This document shows positions 23,973 to 33,392 of a stretch of 61,137 nt of DNA, one piece after another (positions within the stretch are counted from its first letter, which is position 1; each line of letters opens with the position of its first letter). The stretch is from a virus, in the IMG/VR virus record IMGVR_UViG_3300035183_000546, positions 1-61,137 of that record; one strand, 5' to 3'. A program made the position numbers and the translations under genes. The notes under the pieces were generated by a model, which was not told the origin of the DNA, searched no databases, and was given only the letters and a program-made list of their open reading frames with translations.

Positions 23973-24746
23973 ATGCTTACAATACCCCAAAACACTACCG
24001 AAGTAATCTTGCCCGATTTAACTACAGTAACAATACGCGAACAAAACGGGGCAGATGACGAAATTCTTTCTAAAATGAAAAACAGCCGAGATAACTCAGC
24101 TGTAGAAAAGTTTTTAGCTAACATCATAGTAAGTGTAAACCCAGAAACAGATAAACCTTGGACTTATAAAGAAATAGCTGCGTGGCGGTCAAACAAAATT
24201 AATTACTTAGTACTATGTTCGAGGATATTCTCTTTGGGTGAAACTATTACTTTTAAATTTCGTTGCCCAGAATGTGGGTATACAGACCCAAGAGAATTCG
24301 AAGAGGATTTAACTAACTATACTAGTAAGTTTGATAACCTTAAACCTGTTTCAGAATTTCCTTACGTAATTTTACCATTTGTAGATAAACCTGGAGTATT
24401 ACAGCGTACCCTGGAGCTTGCTAGTGGTAAAAAAATACGCTACAAATTTAGAACTGGCTTAGCAGATAGGAAATCACTAGAAATCCCCGAAGAAGAAGTA
24501 TCTTTGAATACTTTACTGGCTATACGGGAGCTGGAATTAGAAACTAGTCCGGGTAAGTGGCTAAAACTTCAAAACTATGAAGTGTTTACTAGCCGGGATA
24601 TGAAAGAGATCCGAGAAGATATTAAGATACATGACCCTATTTTCAATGTAATATCTGAAATCACTTGTACTAATCGTACTTGCAAAAAATTAACTAAGGT
24701 AAATATGATGGAGCAACCGGATTTTTTCTTTCCGGGAGCAATATAA
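23973..24746 (+). CDS. Baseplate/tail assembly protein, T4 gp26-like with zinc finger
   Basis: A 257-residue protein, beta at the N-terminus (EVILPDLTTVTIREQNGAD) then helical, with a zinc-ribbon motif FRCPECGY (93-100 region) and a second Cys pair near the C-terminus (ITCTNRTCKKL). The combination resembles the T4_baseplate family (T4 gp26). The position, between tube and tape measure genes, is that of a tail-assembly chaperone. It could serve both in hub assembly and in tape-measure chaperoning. A small 33-codon gene follows. Confidence 0.55.
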   Translation: MLTIPQNTTEVILPDLTTVTIREQNGADDEILSKMKNSRDNSAVEKFLANIIVSVNPETDKPWTYKEIAAWRSNKINYLVLCSRIFSLGETITFKFRCPECGYTDPREFEEDLTNYTSKFDNLKPVSEFPYVILPFVDKPGVLQRTLELASGKKIRYKFRTGLADRKSLEIPEEEVSLNTLLAIRELELETSPGKWLKLQNYEVFTSRDMKEIREDIKIHDPIFNVISEITCTNRTCKKLTKVNMMEQPDFFFPGAI

Positions 24747-24769
24747 TTCTAGAGCACTGGAACCTGTGT

Positions 24770-24871
24770 ATGGCAGGTTTACACATTTCGCTATCTGAAT
24801 TATATTTGCTCCCCCATTCAATGCGCAAGCAATACTTAAAATATGCCGATGAAACTAGGCCCCGTAGCTAA
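24770..24871 (+). CDS. 33-residue tail-chaperone-like small protein
   Basis: ATG at 24770 opens a 33-codon frame (MAGLHISLSELYLLPHSMRK at the start) ending TAA at 24869-24871, nine bases before the tape-measure ATG. It fills an otherwise gene-free gap of 134 bases. The pattern S-x-x-E-L-x-x-LP-x-x-x-R resembles the short second component of tail-assembly chaperone pairs (GpE/GT-type proteins). It starts 23 bases after the previous stop, so it is probably a separate gene rather than a frameshift product. Too short for strong statistics. Confidence 0.5.
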   Translation: MAGLHISLSELYLLPHSMRKQYLKYADETRPRS

Positions 24872-24880
24872 AAATACTCT

Positions 24881-26935
24881 ATGTTTGGCTTAAATACTTC
24901 TTCTGTTCTTGGTATTGGTTTAAGGTTAACGTTGTATAATAATTTTTCTAACAACGCTAATGCTGTAATCAATTCTATGGGGGGCATAAATAATGCAGCC
25001 CGAATTTTAAAATCTAATTTAGCTGCTTTGCGAGATATAAGCTTAGGGAGTTTAACAGCAGGTTTAGGTATATTAAGGGGTTACAGCAAAGCTTTTAAAG
25101 TTGGCTCCGAATTTAAATTTAACTTAGCTGCAGCGGGTGCAGCTGCGGGAGCAACGAAAGAACAAGTTCATGAAATGGGACAAGTAGCTTTAGATCTATC
25201 CCGTAAGTATAACTATGGGCCGGTAGTATTTGCTAAAGCCATGGAAGATATTGCTAAAGCAGGCGTAGAGGCTAAAAATATACCCGCAGTTATGTCAGCT
25301 ATAGCTCAAACTGCTGTAGCAGCTAGGGAGGAATTGACCGGTGAAATGGGAGTAGCTAAGTTATTTATTGATATGGTTTCAGCCTGGAGAATACCACCTG
25401 GACAATTAACTACTTTTGGGGATATGGTTACTAAAACGGCATTGATATCAACCATAGGTTTTAAAGATATCGCCGAGTCCATGAAGTATTCTCAAGATGT
25501 GCTTAGGGATGTAAAAATGCCCATACATGATGCTTTAGCTATGATTGCATTTCTGGGCAACCAAGGTATTAAAGCTTCAGTAGCAGGAATATCGGCTATG
25601 AACATGTATAAGGAATTTGTACTAGCCGTATCGGGAGCTAGCGATAAAAAAACAAATGCACTAAAAGCTCTGGGATTAGATCCTGCTTCTTTTGTTACAG
25701 CTAAGGGAGATCTGGAGGATATCATGACAATCCTTCAAAAATTCCACTTTGCATTAAAAAATGTGGGATCAGTTGAAAGGCAAAGATATTTGTTTGACAT
25801 CTTTGGAGTAAGGGGTAAGAGGGGAGCTAGCCCTTTAATAGATTACCTAATGGGTGATACCAGTACTTCGGGGGCAATTACTAAATCTTTTAATGATATA
25901 CGCGATAGTATACTTAATTCTAAGGGAGCTAACCAATCAATAGTAGATACACTATCCCAAACTACTGAATACCAGTGGACTTTGTTTACTAATGCACTAG
26001 ATAGATTAGCTATAGCTGTACACGAGGCTTTACCACTATTAATCCCGATTATTAAGGGCCTAACTTATATCATCCAGGGTATTGTTGAATTTTCTCGTAC
26101 CAGTGTGGGTAAGTTTTTTATTACTGCGGGGTTAGTTATAGGTTCTCTTTTAACAGCTTTCGGGGTTTTTGGATTAATCACTAGCTCGGTGGGTTTATTT
26201 CTAATTAGGGGTAAGGTAAGCGCTATAGCTATGGGTAGAGCTATGGTGTGGGCTTGGAATGCAGCGGGAGCTGCCGCTATGAGGTATTTGGGTTTACAAC
26301 AAGCTATTAATGCTCGCCAATTAAGCTTAATACGTCTTTCTGATGGGCGGTGGGCGTGGCGAAATACAATAACTGGGAGATTCGCTAAAGGACCCATATC
26401 AGCTAGTATAGCCGGTGCTTATCCTTTTATAGGTTGGTTAGCTAGATTATCTCCCACTTTAGCAAAGCTAGCTTACCAGGCATTTAGATTAACTGAGGCT
26501 TTCACGGGTATAGGAATGGTAATGCTTTTCCTTGAGGCAGTTGGCGTGGATTTTAAAACTCAGCTGAAAGTAGCTTTGGGAGGTATTATATGGATAATCC
26601 AAAGCGCAATAAACGTTATTGAGGGGATGTTGGAGTGGATCCCGGGAGTTGATTTTGGAGGTGGAGGCTATTCTGCTAGGCAGGCTCGCATAAATAAGAT
26701 TTTCGATAACCTTGATAATGTCAGTTGGAGAGAACGCAATGCTCCGGTTAGTAAAACTGCTAACTTTAATGACAATCGCTATGAGAGCCCAGATTATAAA
26801 AGGTTTTTAAAAAGCAAAGAAACTTCTTACAACCCTGTAATTAACTTGTATATAGATGGTAAATTAGCTTTATCTAAAGCTTTAAATGATTTACAATCTA
26901 AAGAACTTGTAAATTTAGGTTTAAACAACGTATAA
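24881..26935 (+). CDS. Tail tape measure protein
   Basis: A 684-residue protein. The N-terminal 380 residues have the PhageMin_Tail pattern: AGATKEQVHEMGQVALDLSR, KAMEDIAKAGVEAKNI, TVTKTALISTIGFKDIAESM-type and SVAGISAMNMYKEF repeats. About residues 380-470 contain two strong hydrophobic helices (KFFITAGLVIGSLLTAFGVFG), and a third lies around 560-575. The C-terminus is polar. It sets tail length and probably forms the channel through the host inner membrane. At 684 residues it predicts a rather short tail. Preceded by the chaperone-like genes. Confidence 0.85.
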   Translation: MFGLNTSSVLGIGLRLTLYNNFSNNANAVINSMGGINNAARILKSNLAALRDISLGSLTAGLGILRGYSKAFKVGSEFKFNLAAAGAAAGATKEQVHEMGQVALDLSRKYNYGPVVFAKAMEDIAKAGVEAKNIPAVMSAIAQTAVAAREELTGEMGVAKLFIDMVSAWRIPPGQLTTFGDMVTKTALISTIGFKDIAESMKYSQDVLRDVKMPIHDALAMIAFLGNQGIKASVAGISAMNMYKEFVLAVSGASDKKTNALKALGLDPASFVTAKGDLEDIMTILQKFHFALKNVGSVERQRYLFDIFGVRGKRGASPLIDYLMGDTSTSGAITKSFNDIRDSILNSKGANQSIVDTLSQTTEYQWTLFTNALDRLAIAVHEALPLLIPIIKGLTYIIQGIVEFSRTSVGKFFITAGLVIGSLLTAFGVFGLITSSVGLFLIRGKVSAIAMGRAMVWAWNAAGAAAMRYLGLQQAINARQLSLIRLSDGRWAWRNTITGRFAKGPISASIAGAYPFIGWLARLSPTLAKLAYQAFRLTEAFTGIGMVMLFLEAVGVDFKTQLKVALGGIIWIIQSAINVIEGMLEWIPGVDFGGGGYSARQARINKIFDNLDNVSWRERNAPVSKTANFNDNRYESPDYKRFLKSKETSYNPVINLYIDGKLALSKALNDLQSKELVNLGLNNV

Positions 26936-26936
26936 T

Positions 26937-27668
26937 ATGCCCCCTATACCTCCAATAGTACCCATGGGTTTTTCGGAAATTTCCATACCCAGTGTGGGTC
27001 AATTTGGTACTGACTTACGCAGCCGATTACTTGAAAAAATTCGAGCTGAAATACGGGGAGTGAGCCCCGAAGAATTAGAGACTACAGAAGCTAAGCGAGA
27101 ACGCATGCGTACGTTAGTTAAAGGCCGGGGATCCACACAACCAAGTTCAGTACCCTCGGATCATTACCCCGGAAAGGATGTAGCGGAGGGACCTCATGTA
27201 AGGCCCCCTAAGCTTTTTCTTTATAATGTTGAAACAGGTGAGAGGATAGCTTTACAAACTGTACCCAATGAATTAGCGTATTCTGTTAATCCTAATTGGG
27301 TATCATTAACTCCTATGGGTAGGAATAATCCTTTATACCATTACACGGGTTCTGAAGATTCATTAAGCTTAACCTTAGATTGGTATTCCGAAGAAGAAAA
27401 CCGCGAAGATGTTATTCGTAAGTGCAAGCATATAGAATCTTGGTCAAAAAATGATGGTTATGATAATCCTCCTCCCCGTGTAAAGCTTCTATGGGGTAAT
27501 AGCTATTTAAACCAAGCTACTTGGGTCATCTCTGATTGTGAGTATAAACTAAGTAATTTCCATTACTCTTATAATATGCTACCTCAGCAAGCTTACCAAA
27601 AATTAACTCTACTAAGGGTAACTGAAACTAACCTTAATTGGTCTAGTATAATTTCAATAGATAACTAG
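26937..27668 (+). CDS. Baseplate/CIS-tube-like protein
   Basis: A 243-residue protein one base after the tape measure gene. N-terminus (1-30) is Pro/Ile-rich; residues 60-90 form a polar linker. The main domain (90-243) contains PKLFLYNVETGERIALQTVP and SLTLDWYSEEENREDVIRKC with a C-terminal KLTLLRVTETNLNW, matching the CIS-tube/LysM-associated baseplate proteins of contractile injection systems that link tube and baseplate. It is paired with a LysM/gp53-like gene downstream, as in those systems. Confidence 0.6.
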   Translation: MPPIPPIVPMGFSEISIPSVGQFGTDLRSRLLEKIRAEIRGVSPEELETTEAKRERMRTLVKGRGSTQPSSVPSDHYPGKDVAEGPHVRPPKLFLYNVETGERIALQTVPNELAYSVNPNWVSLTPMGRNNPLYHYTGSEDSLSLTLDWYSEEENREDVIRKCKHIESWSKNDGYDNPPPRVKLLWGNSYLNQATWVISDCEYKLSNFHYSYNMLPQQAYQKLTLLRVTETNLNWSSIISIDN

Positions 27669-27669
27669 T

Positions 27670-27966
27670 ATGTCGTTAAATTTAAGGATTAATAACCCCT
27701 ATGCTAATGGCCGTATAGTACTATTGGGAGGTTTAGATGCTGTACTTGATCGTACGCGTTTAAACTATGTACCCAGTAGAAAAGATAAACTCCATAAAGT
27801 AAGAGATTTTGATAGTTTAAGCGATTTAGCCTATGATTACTATGGGGATTCTAAATGGTGGTGGGTAATATATGATATTAACGATCTAGACGATCCTTTT
27901 GATTTAATAGTAAATACTACGCTTATAATACCCGATTTAGAACGTATTAAAGTTTCAGCTCTATGA
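27670..27966 (+). CDS. Baseplate wedge protein, gp53/LysM-like
   Basis: A 98-residue protein with a LysM-type core: DFDSLSDLAYDYYGDSKWWW at 47-66, followed by a helix-loop IYDINDLDDPFDL and the ending NTTLIIPDL. This pattern is that of T4 gp53-like wedge proteins and LysM domains of contractile injection systems. It directly follows the CIS-tube-like gene and overlaps the hub gene by four bases (ATGA). Confidence 0.72.
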   Translation: MSLNLRINNPYANGRIVLLGGLDAVLDRTRLNYVPSRKDKLHKVRDFDSLSDLAYDYYGDSKWWWVIYDINDLDDPFDLIVNTTLIIPDLERIKVSAL

Positions 27967-29762
27967 ATTACGGTTATGGTTCACCTTATGTAAGAGTATT
28001 TTCTAGCCGCGGTGAAATATCTTTTGAGCTTAAGAGTTTTACTTATAAGTATTCGCAGGAAGAAGATGATGTAGCTCAATTGGAATTATTATCTAGTGAG
28101 GTAGATTTACCCGATAGGGCTGATTTGCAAGAGGGTAGTATTATAACTATAACTTGGGGGTATATTAATGGACCCAGTGTAACTCGGAAAGTAGTAATAC
28201 GAGATATTAAAGTAAATTTTAGCTCTGAGGGTATATCTTTAGGGCTAGTATGTACTGATAAAGCTAGTTTAGCTAAAGTAAACAATTCTAAAAAAGTACA
28301 CTCATATACTGATTTAGAAAAATTAGCTAAAGAGCTAGCTGAAAAAAATGGGCTAGTTTTTAAGGGTATAAGTCGCTTAGTTGATGAAAATACTCTTGAA
28401 ATAGATTCTGAAAAAAATTTAGTTACATTTAACACTTATTTTACGCCCTCGGGGGATATAGCAAAGGGGGTAGCACCGGATGCAGTAGTAAAAATCCCTT
28501 TTAAAGCTTATGTTTCCATACCTCAAGCAAGTAGGTCAGATTTTCAACTACTCCGCTATATGGCTAATAATGAACCTGGGGGACCCTATGAAGTAACGGG
28601 TAGGGATGAAGAATTAATAGTACGGAAAAGAGCTTTGAATTTAAAAGCTAAAAAAGCTTTTACCTACAAAGGAGAGCCAGGTAACTTAATAGAATTTACT
28701 CCTGAAAGTAAAAACTTAACTAAAAAATCAGAATCTGTAAATAGCATTGTAAGTGGGTTTGATCCTGAACTTAAAGCGGCTTTTGAAGCTTACGCAAATG
28801 AAACAACTACTAAAGTACCAAAAGTGGGCGGAGATATTGTTGATAGCCCCCTTAATACTGCTAATTTTGGAACTACTCTAAATAGAGTTTTAACGGGCGC
28901 AGCTGCAGGGGCTGCAGGAGGTAGTATATTCCCCGCAGTGGGTACTGCTACTGGAGCTTTAACTGGTGCAACTGTGGGGTTAATTTGGGGTTTAGCTGAA
29001 GAGTTCAGAGATATCGCAACTTCGGATCCCTCCCCGTTTACCCCCCGTGATTCAGCTCAAGAAGTCGTGTTCGGAGCTACTCGTGAAAAAGTAGAAAGAA
29101 TGCTAAATACAAGGGGTTATGTTGAAAAGCTTAAATCAGATCTTCCCAAAAACGTAGAGCAAGATACTCAACAAGTCACTGAGTATAAACACGAAGGGGG
29201 TGTGGGAGTAACGCCCCATGGTTTATTACCCTACAGAGTATTTTCTACTAGTTCGCCCTATTTTTTTAAACCCGATGCTAATACTTCAACTGCTGTAGAT
29301 AATACTCGAGTAGTAAGACTTATTCGAGATACCCCATATGATTATTCTTCTCATAAGGTTACTGTAGAATCTAACCCTAAAGATGCTCAAGCTGAAGCAG
29401 CTAATAGGCAAGCTGAAGCAGCTTTAGAAAAAAACCCAGCTTCAGCTACAGTAGTGGGGGATATTAGTTTGCGTTCAGGAGAAGTTTATTCTTTTTTGAA
29501 TGTATCTAAAAAGTATAGCGGTAACTATTATTGTATAGAATGTGTTCATACTTTGGATAATTCTAAAGGTTTTATAATAACTATGCAGTTGAGGAGAAAC
29601 AGCACGGGTAAAATTCCTGGATTAACGCCAGATAAGAAAGTAGTAACAGATATTAATCCAGTTATAGATAGCCCGAATAAGCAAGTTGCACCCGATGGGG
29701 AAATCGGGATTGAAGATTTATCCATAGTAGATGGTAGTACTTATAAAGAACCTATTGGATGA
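27963..29762 (+). CDS. Baseplate hub protein (gp27/gpD-like) with Gly/Ala-rich insert
   Basis: A 599-residue protein. The N-terminal part (1-270) is the hub fold of P2 gpD/T4 gp27: YVRVFSSRGEISFELKSFTYK, then ELVVRKRALNLKA-type strands. A strongly Gly/Ala-rich hydrophobic segment (about 308-348: TGAAAGAAGGSIFPAVGTAT, TGATVGLIWGLAEEF) follows, reminiscent of glycine-zipper membrane segments and unusual for a hub. The C-terminal part is beta-rich with NFVYCIECVHTL-type ends. Its partner is the gp5/VgrG-like spike encoded next (four-base overlap). Confidence 0.7.
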   Translation: MNYGYGSPYVRVFSSRGEISFELKSFTYKYSQEEDDVAQLELLSSEVDLPDRADLQEGSIITITWGYINGPSVTRKVVIRDIKVNFSSEGISLGLVCTDKASLAKVNNSKKVHSYTDLEKLAKELAEKNGLVFKGISRLVDENTLEIDSEKNLVTFNTYFTPSGDIAKGVAPDAVVKIPFKAYVSIPQASRSDFQLLRYMANNEPGGPYEVTGRDEELIVRKRALNLKAKKAFTYKGEPGNLIEFTPESKNLTKKSESVNSIVSGFDPELKAAFEAYANETTTKVPKVGGDIVDSPLNTANFGTTLNRVLTGAAAGAAGGSIFPAVGTATGALTGATVGLIWGLAEEFRDIATSDPSPFTPRDSAQEVVFGATREKVERMLNTRGYVEKLKSDLPKNVEQDTQQVTEYKHEGGVGVTPHGLLPYRVFSTSSPYFFKPDANTSTAVDNTRVVRLIRDTPYDYSSHKVTVESNPKDAQAEAANRQAEAALEKNPASATVVGDISLRSGEVYSFLNVSKKYSGNYYCIECVHTLDNSKGFIITMQLRRNSTGKIPGLTPDKKVVTDINPVIDSPNKQVAPDGEIGIEDLSIVDGSTYKEPIG

Positions 29763-30463
29763 ACCCCATATTAAAAATACTCAGTACAGTAGTTTTTTCT
29801 GGGATAGAAGTAGCTTTTAAAAGATACTACTCAATGTATCGGGGTTTCGTTGTAGATAACCAAGATCCAGAGGGCTATGGTAGGATTAAATTAAAAGTAC
29901 CCCAGGTTTATGGTGATGATATCTATGACTACTGGGCCTGGCCCAGAAATGTTTTCTCGGGGCCTAATTATGGTTTACAGCTTATACCACCTATAAAGAG
30001 TATGGTATGGGTAGAGTTTGAAATGGGGGATCCCAGAAAACCAGTTTGGTCTCATGGGCATTTTGGTAAGGGTGAAAAACCCCCGAGTTTGAAAGATTTT
30101 AAAGTAATTTGGTTTAAGTCCCCCATTAAAGGCCATTTACTGAGGATAGACGAGGGAGATAGTAATTTTATAGAAATCCATCATGCTGATGGCTTAAAAG
30201 TAAGGATAGAACCTACCCAAGTATTTATAGGTAAAGATATCACTAAGCTTCAACCCGCGGTTTTAGGGGATGAATTAGCTACTCAAGTAAATAAAGAAAA
30301 GGCTAGAGTAGACAAGATTATTGATGCTATAACTAATGCTATTCCTACTGCGGGAGCTTCGGATGGTGGCTCAGGATTACACAGCAGCATGAAAGCTTTA
30401 TTGGGTAACCCCGAACCCCCGGACTACAGTAGCATACTATCAAATAACGTAAAAATAGATTAG
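29759..30463 (+). CDS. Tail spike/baseplate protein V (gp5-N/VgrG OB-fold)
   Basis: A 234-residue protein. Residues 30-110 have the OB-fold pattern of phage baseplate protein V/VgrG: YRGFVVDNQDPEGYGRIKLK, VPQVYGDD, YGLQLIPPIKSMVWVEFEMG, DPRKPVWSHGHFG. Then a beta-prism/needle-like segment (IEIHHADGLKVRIEPTQVF) and a flexible Gly/Ser C-terminus. It would form the central membrane-piercing spike on the hub. No lysozyme domain is inserted, unlike T4 gp5. Confidence 0.8.
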   Translation: MNPILKILSTVVFSGIEVAFKRYYSMYRGFVVDNQDPEGYGRIKLKVPQVYGDDIYDYWAWPRNVFSGPNYGLQLIPPIKSMVWVEFEMGDPRKPVWSHGHFGKGEKPPSLKDFKVIWFKSPIKGHLLRIDEGDSNFIEIHHADGLKVRIEPTQVFIGKDITKLQPAVLGDELATQVNKEKARVDKIIDAITNAIPTAGASDGGSGLHSSMKALLGNPEPPDYSSILSNNVKID

Positions 30464-30466
30464 TTT

Positions 30467-30847
30467 ATGGTAATAGGTAAAGGGTTAGTATTTCCCATAC
30501 AGCTTACTCCTGAGGGTAGGCCTCCTATATCTTCAGATTTAACCTTGCTAGATAGTTCTATTCGTATAATTTTAAGTTGGTATGTGGGTACTCGGTTTTT
30601 TCTGGGGTCATTTGGTAGTGCTTTAGAACAATTATTACGAGAGCCAAAAGATGAAACTTTAGCTTCTCTAGTTAAATTCTACACTAAAGATGCAATATCT
30701 AAATGGGAAACGCGAGTAGAATTACTAGATGTAGAACTAATTAATCAGGATATATATTCATTAACTATCCATATTGCTTACAAAGTAAAATCTACGGGGA
30801 TAACTAATACACTAGTATTCCCTTACTATACTCAAATACCTTACTAA
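30467..30847 (+). CDS. Baseplate wedge protein gp25-like
   Basis: A 126-residue protein with the gp25/lysozyme-like wedge fold: GKGLVFPIQLTPEGRPPISS at the N-terminus, a central helix (LDSSIRIILSWYVGTRFF), the family signature FLGSFGSALEQLLREP, and a beta end TLTIHIAYKV-type. gp25-like proteins join sheath and baseplate and nucleate sheath assembly. Sits between the spike and the baseplate-J genes, as in Mu and P2. Confidence 0.85.
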   Translation: MVIGKGLVFPIQLTPEGRPPISSDLTLLDSSIRIILSWYVGTRFFLGSFGSALEQLLREPKDETLASLVKFYTKDAISKWETRVELLDVELINQDIYSLTIHIAYKVKSTGITNTLVFPYYTQIPY

Positions 30848-30848
30848 T

Positions 30849-32531
30849 ATGCCCGTACAAAATCCTTGGGTAGGTTATTTAGATAGATCCTACCAGCAAA
30901 TAAAGGCTTCTTTACTAAACCGGTTGGGCATACATGTGCCCGAAGTAACCGATCATAGTTCGAGTAATATCTTGGTGATTATTTTGGAAATGTTTGCGGG
31001 AGTAGCTGAAATGCTGGGTTTATATATAGATAATATGTGCCGAGAAGCTTTTTTAGCTACAGCTCGTAGATTTAGCTCTGTTGTAAGATTAACTAAATTA
31101 TTAGATTACAGGATAAAAGCTTGTACTCCGGCTTCAACAGATTTAGTATTAACCTTTGATACTCCAGCTACAGGTATAGGGATTATACCCCTAAATACTA
31201 TGTTTCAGTCATTAAATGGTTTAGTATTCCGGACACTTAAAACTTATATAGTTAATCCGGGTGATACGAGTATAGTTATAGGAGTATCAGAGCTTTCACC
31301 AGTAAGTAATGTAAGCTTAGGTGTTACTACGGGATTACCCAATCAAGCTTTTAGCTTGCCCTCCAATTATGTTCATGATAGTATTACTGTATCTATAAAC
31401 CTAGATTTATGGTTACGGGTTAATTCTTTGGGTTTATCTAAACCTTTTGATAAACATTACGTAGTAGAAATTGATGTAGATGGTGTAGCTTACTTAAAAT
31501 TCGGCGATGGTCAAAATGGGGCAATCCCTCCAATAGGCAATACTGTGGTAGCTAATTTTTATACTACTCTGGGCGAGGGTGGTAACCTAGATAAAAACTT
31601 AATTACCCAAGCTATTAGCCCCATTAATATACCCGGAGTTAGTAATATCTCTATTACTAATCCCAATCCCGCTACAGGGGGTTCTTCTTTTGAAACCATC
31701 GAGCGTATAAGAGTATCAGCTCCTCTAAGCATACGTACTTTGGACAGGGCAGTAACTCGTCAGGATTATATTGATATAGCAAAATTAGCCCCGGGAGTGG
31801 GTAAGGCTGCTGTATATTTTGAATGTGGTAAAGATTTCGATATTTATATAGTACCCATTGGCGGGGGTATAGCTAATACCCCTCTTTTGGACAGCACTCA
31901 GCAATGGATGGATGGGCGGAAAATGATTACTACTTTTATTAGTGTACTACCAGCTGGGCCTACAAGAATACATGCTAAAATAGTGGCTACTGTAAAATTC
32001 AGGCAAGATCCTATATTAGCTTTACAAGATATTAAAGATGCTCTGAGTTTTTGGTTTTCTTACCAGAATCAGGATATTAATAAACGTATAAGGGTATCAG
32101 ATTTATACGCTTTGATAGATAACTTAGCTAGAGTGGATTTTTTAGAGTTAAGCGAATTGTATACTATACCCTATGCAAAGCCCCGAGGCCATACAAATCA
32201 ACTAGTATGGCAGCGTAAAACTTTACCCGCTTCAAATAGCCGTACAGTTTGGAAATTAGAATATGTATTGGTGGGTGCAACGCCTAGCATGCGTATTATT
32301 AAATCGGGTTTATATTTAACTACTATACCTCTGGGCACTACGTTTACAGACCTAGAACAAACTTTTCAGTTTACTCCGGGTTTTGGTGTATACACAGTAG
32401 GGAATCAATGGGAATTTGTAGTATACCCATATAATACAGATATAGTGTTAGATGATTATACTATACCTTCTATAGATTTGGGGGATTTTGATATTGAAAT
32501 AAAAACTCAAATAACTGAGCCTGTTTACTGA
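30849..32531 (+). CDS. Baseplate J/gp6-like protein
   Basis: A 560-residue baseplate wedge protein: helical N-terminus (FAGVAEMLGLYIDNMCREAFL), beta domain, and a central signature GGSSFETIERIRVSAPLSIRTLDRAVTRQDY region (about 275-310) plus KAAVYFECGKDFDIYIVPIGG, typical of Baseplate_J. C-terminal 100 residues are extra beta. It shapes the wedge with gp25- and gpI-like proteins encoded on either side. One base overlaps the next start. Confidence 0.87.
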   Translation: MPVQNPWVGYLDRSYQQIKASLLNRLGIHVPEVTDHSSSNILVIILEMFAGVAEMLGLYIDNMCREAFLATARRFSSVVRLTKLLDYRIKACTPASTDLVLTFDTPATGIGIIPLNTMFQSLNGLVFRTLKTYIVNPGDTSIVIGVSELSPVSNVSLGVTTGLPNQAFSLPSNYVHDSITVSINLDLWLRVNSLGLSKPFDKHYVVEIDVDGVAYLKFGDGQNGAIPPIGNTVVANFYTTLGEGGNLDKNLITQAISPINIPGVSNISITNPNPATGGSSFETIERIRVSAPLSIRTLDRAVTRQDYIDIAKLAPGVGKAAVYFECGKDFDIYIVPIGGGIANTPLLDSTQQWMDGRKMITTFISVLPAGPTRIHAKIVATVKFRQDPILALQDIKDALSFWFSYQNQDINKRIRVSDLYALIDNLARVDFLELSELYTIPYAKPRGHTNQLVWQRKTLPASNSRTVWKLEYVLVGATPSMRIIKSGLYLTTIPLGTTFTDLEQTFQFTPGFGVYTVGNQWEFVVYPYNTDIVLDDYTIPSIDLGDFDIEIKTQITEPVY

Positions 32532-33388
32532 TGAATTTTGCTAACTTTTTCTTTAAACAATTACCTTCATTTTTTAAGCGTAATGATACTTATAAGGATA
32601 GTAGTGGAAAGGGTTTACTAGAAAGGTATTTAGAGATCTTTGGGGAAGAGTTAGATGCCGAAGTAGTACCTTTAATTGAAAACTATATTAAAAATGTAAA
32701 CCCAGAAGAAGTAATACCCAAATACCTTACGCATTTAGCTTATACTGTAGGAAATCCTCCAGATTTATTGGGAGACCCCAATAAGTATGCTAAGCTTTTA
32801 AAGCATATTCTTACTTATTACAAAGTAAAGGGTACTAAAAAGGGCTACGAAATTTTCTTTGCGCTACTGGGTTGGAACGTTACAGTAATAGAATTACCCC
32901 CTTTAGCTTATAGGTTTGATGTAGGTTTAAACCTAGATGGCAATAACAAATGGGCTACTTTTGATAGCGCTTGCCCAAAATGTTCAGATTATGAACTAAT
33001 AATATGGCCTTATAATGCGGATTGCTCAATTCCGGAAATCCCACCCATAGATTTAGCTTTAATACAGTTATTGTATTCAATTATTTATTTCAATGAGCCA
33101 ATTAATGCAACTTTAGTGGCTTTTATTATGGGTGCTTCTGTTTGTGAAGAAGCTAAATTCTGCATAGAAGAAAGAGTAGCCATATCTATTAATAGGTTTA
33201 CTAAGTTTGATCTTAATCCAGTACTCGAGCTCGATAATTTACAAACTATGGACACCTCTGAAAAAATACTTAGTTTTGAAATAAATACTACTTGTCAACC
33301 TCTACCTGACCCTGATACAGTACCTGTACTAGCTACTGAAGCTTTGGAACCGATCCTTACCGAAAATAATGATTATATAAAACCCTAA
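32531..33388 (+). CDS. Tail protein I-like baseplate protein
   Basis: A 285-residue protein immediately after baseplate J. It starts with FFFKQLPSFFKRNDTYKDSS, then LLERYLEIFGEELDAEVVP, IPKYLTHLAYTVGNPPDLLG and YYKVKGTKKGYEIFFALLG. This is the helical fold of P2 gpI-type proteins, which close the wedge and carry fibres. The C-terminal 100 residues include many Cys (CPKC, CSIP, CEEAKFC, CQPLP) and probably form a metal- or disulphide-stabilised domain. Fibre genes follow. Confidence 0.75.
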   Translation: MNFANFFFKQLPSFFKRNDTYKDSSGKGLLERYLEIFGEELDAEVVPLIENYIKNVNPEEVIPKYLTHLAYTVGNPPDLLGDPNKYAKLLKHILTYYKVKGTKKGYEIFFALLGWNVTVIELPPLAYRFDVGLNLDGNNKWATFDSACPKCSDYELIIWPYNADCSIPEIPPIDLALIQLLYSIIYFNEPINATLVAFIMGASVCEEAKFCIEERVAISINRFTKFDLNPVLELDNLQTMDTSEKILSFEINTTCQPLPDPDTVPVLATEALEPILTENNDYIKP

Positions 33389-33392
33389 ATAT

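Noticed and set aside
24700-24871. Programmed frameshift linking the gp26-like gene and the 33-codon frame
   Set aside because: The upstream gene ends 23 bases before the ATG, and no slippery heptamer was seen near its end; an independent start is simpler.
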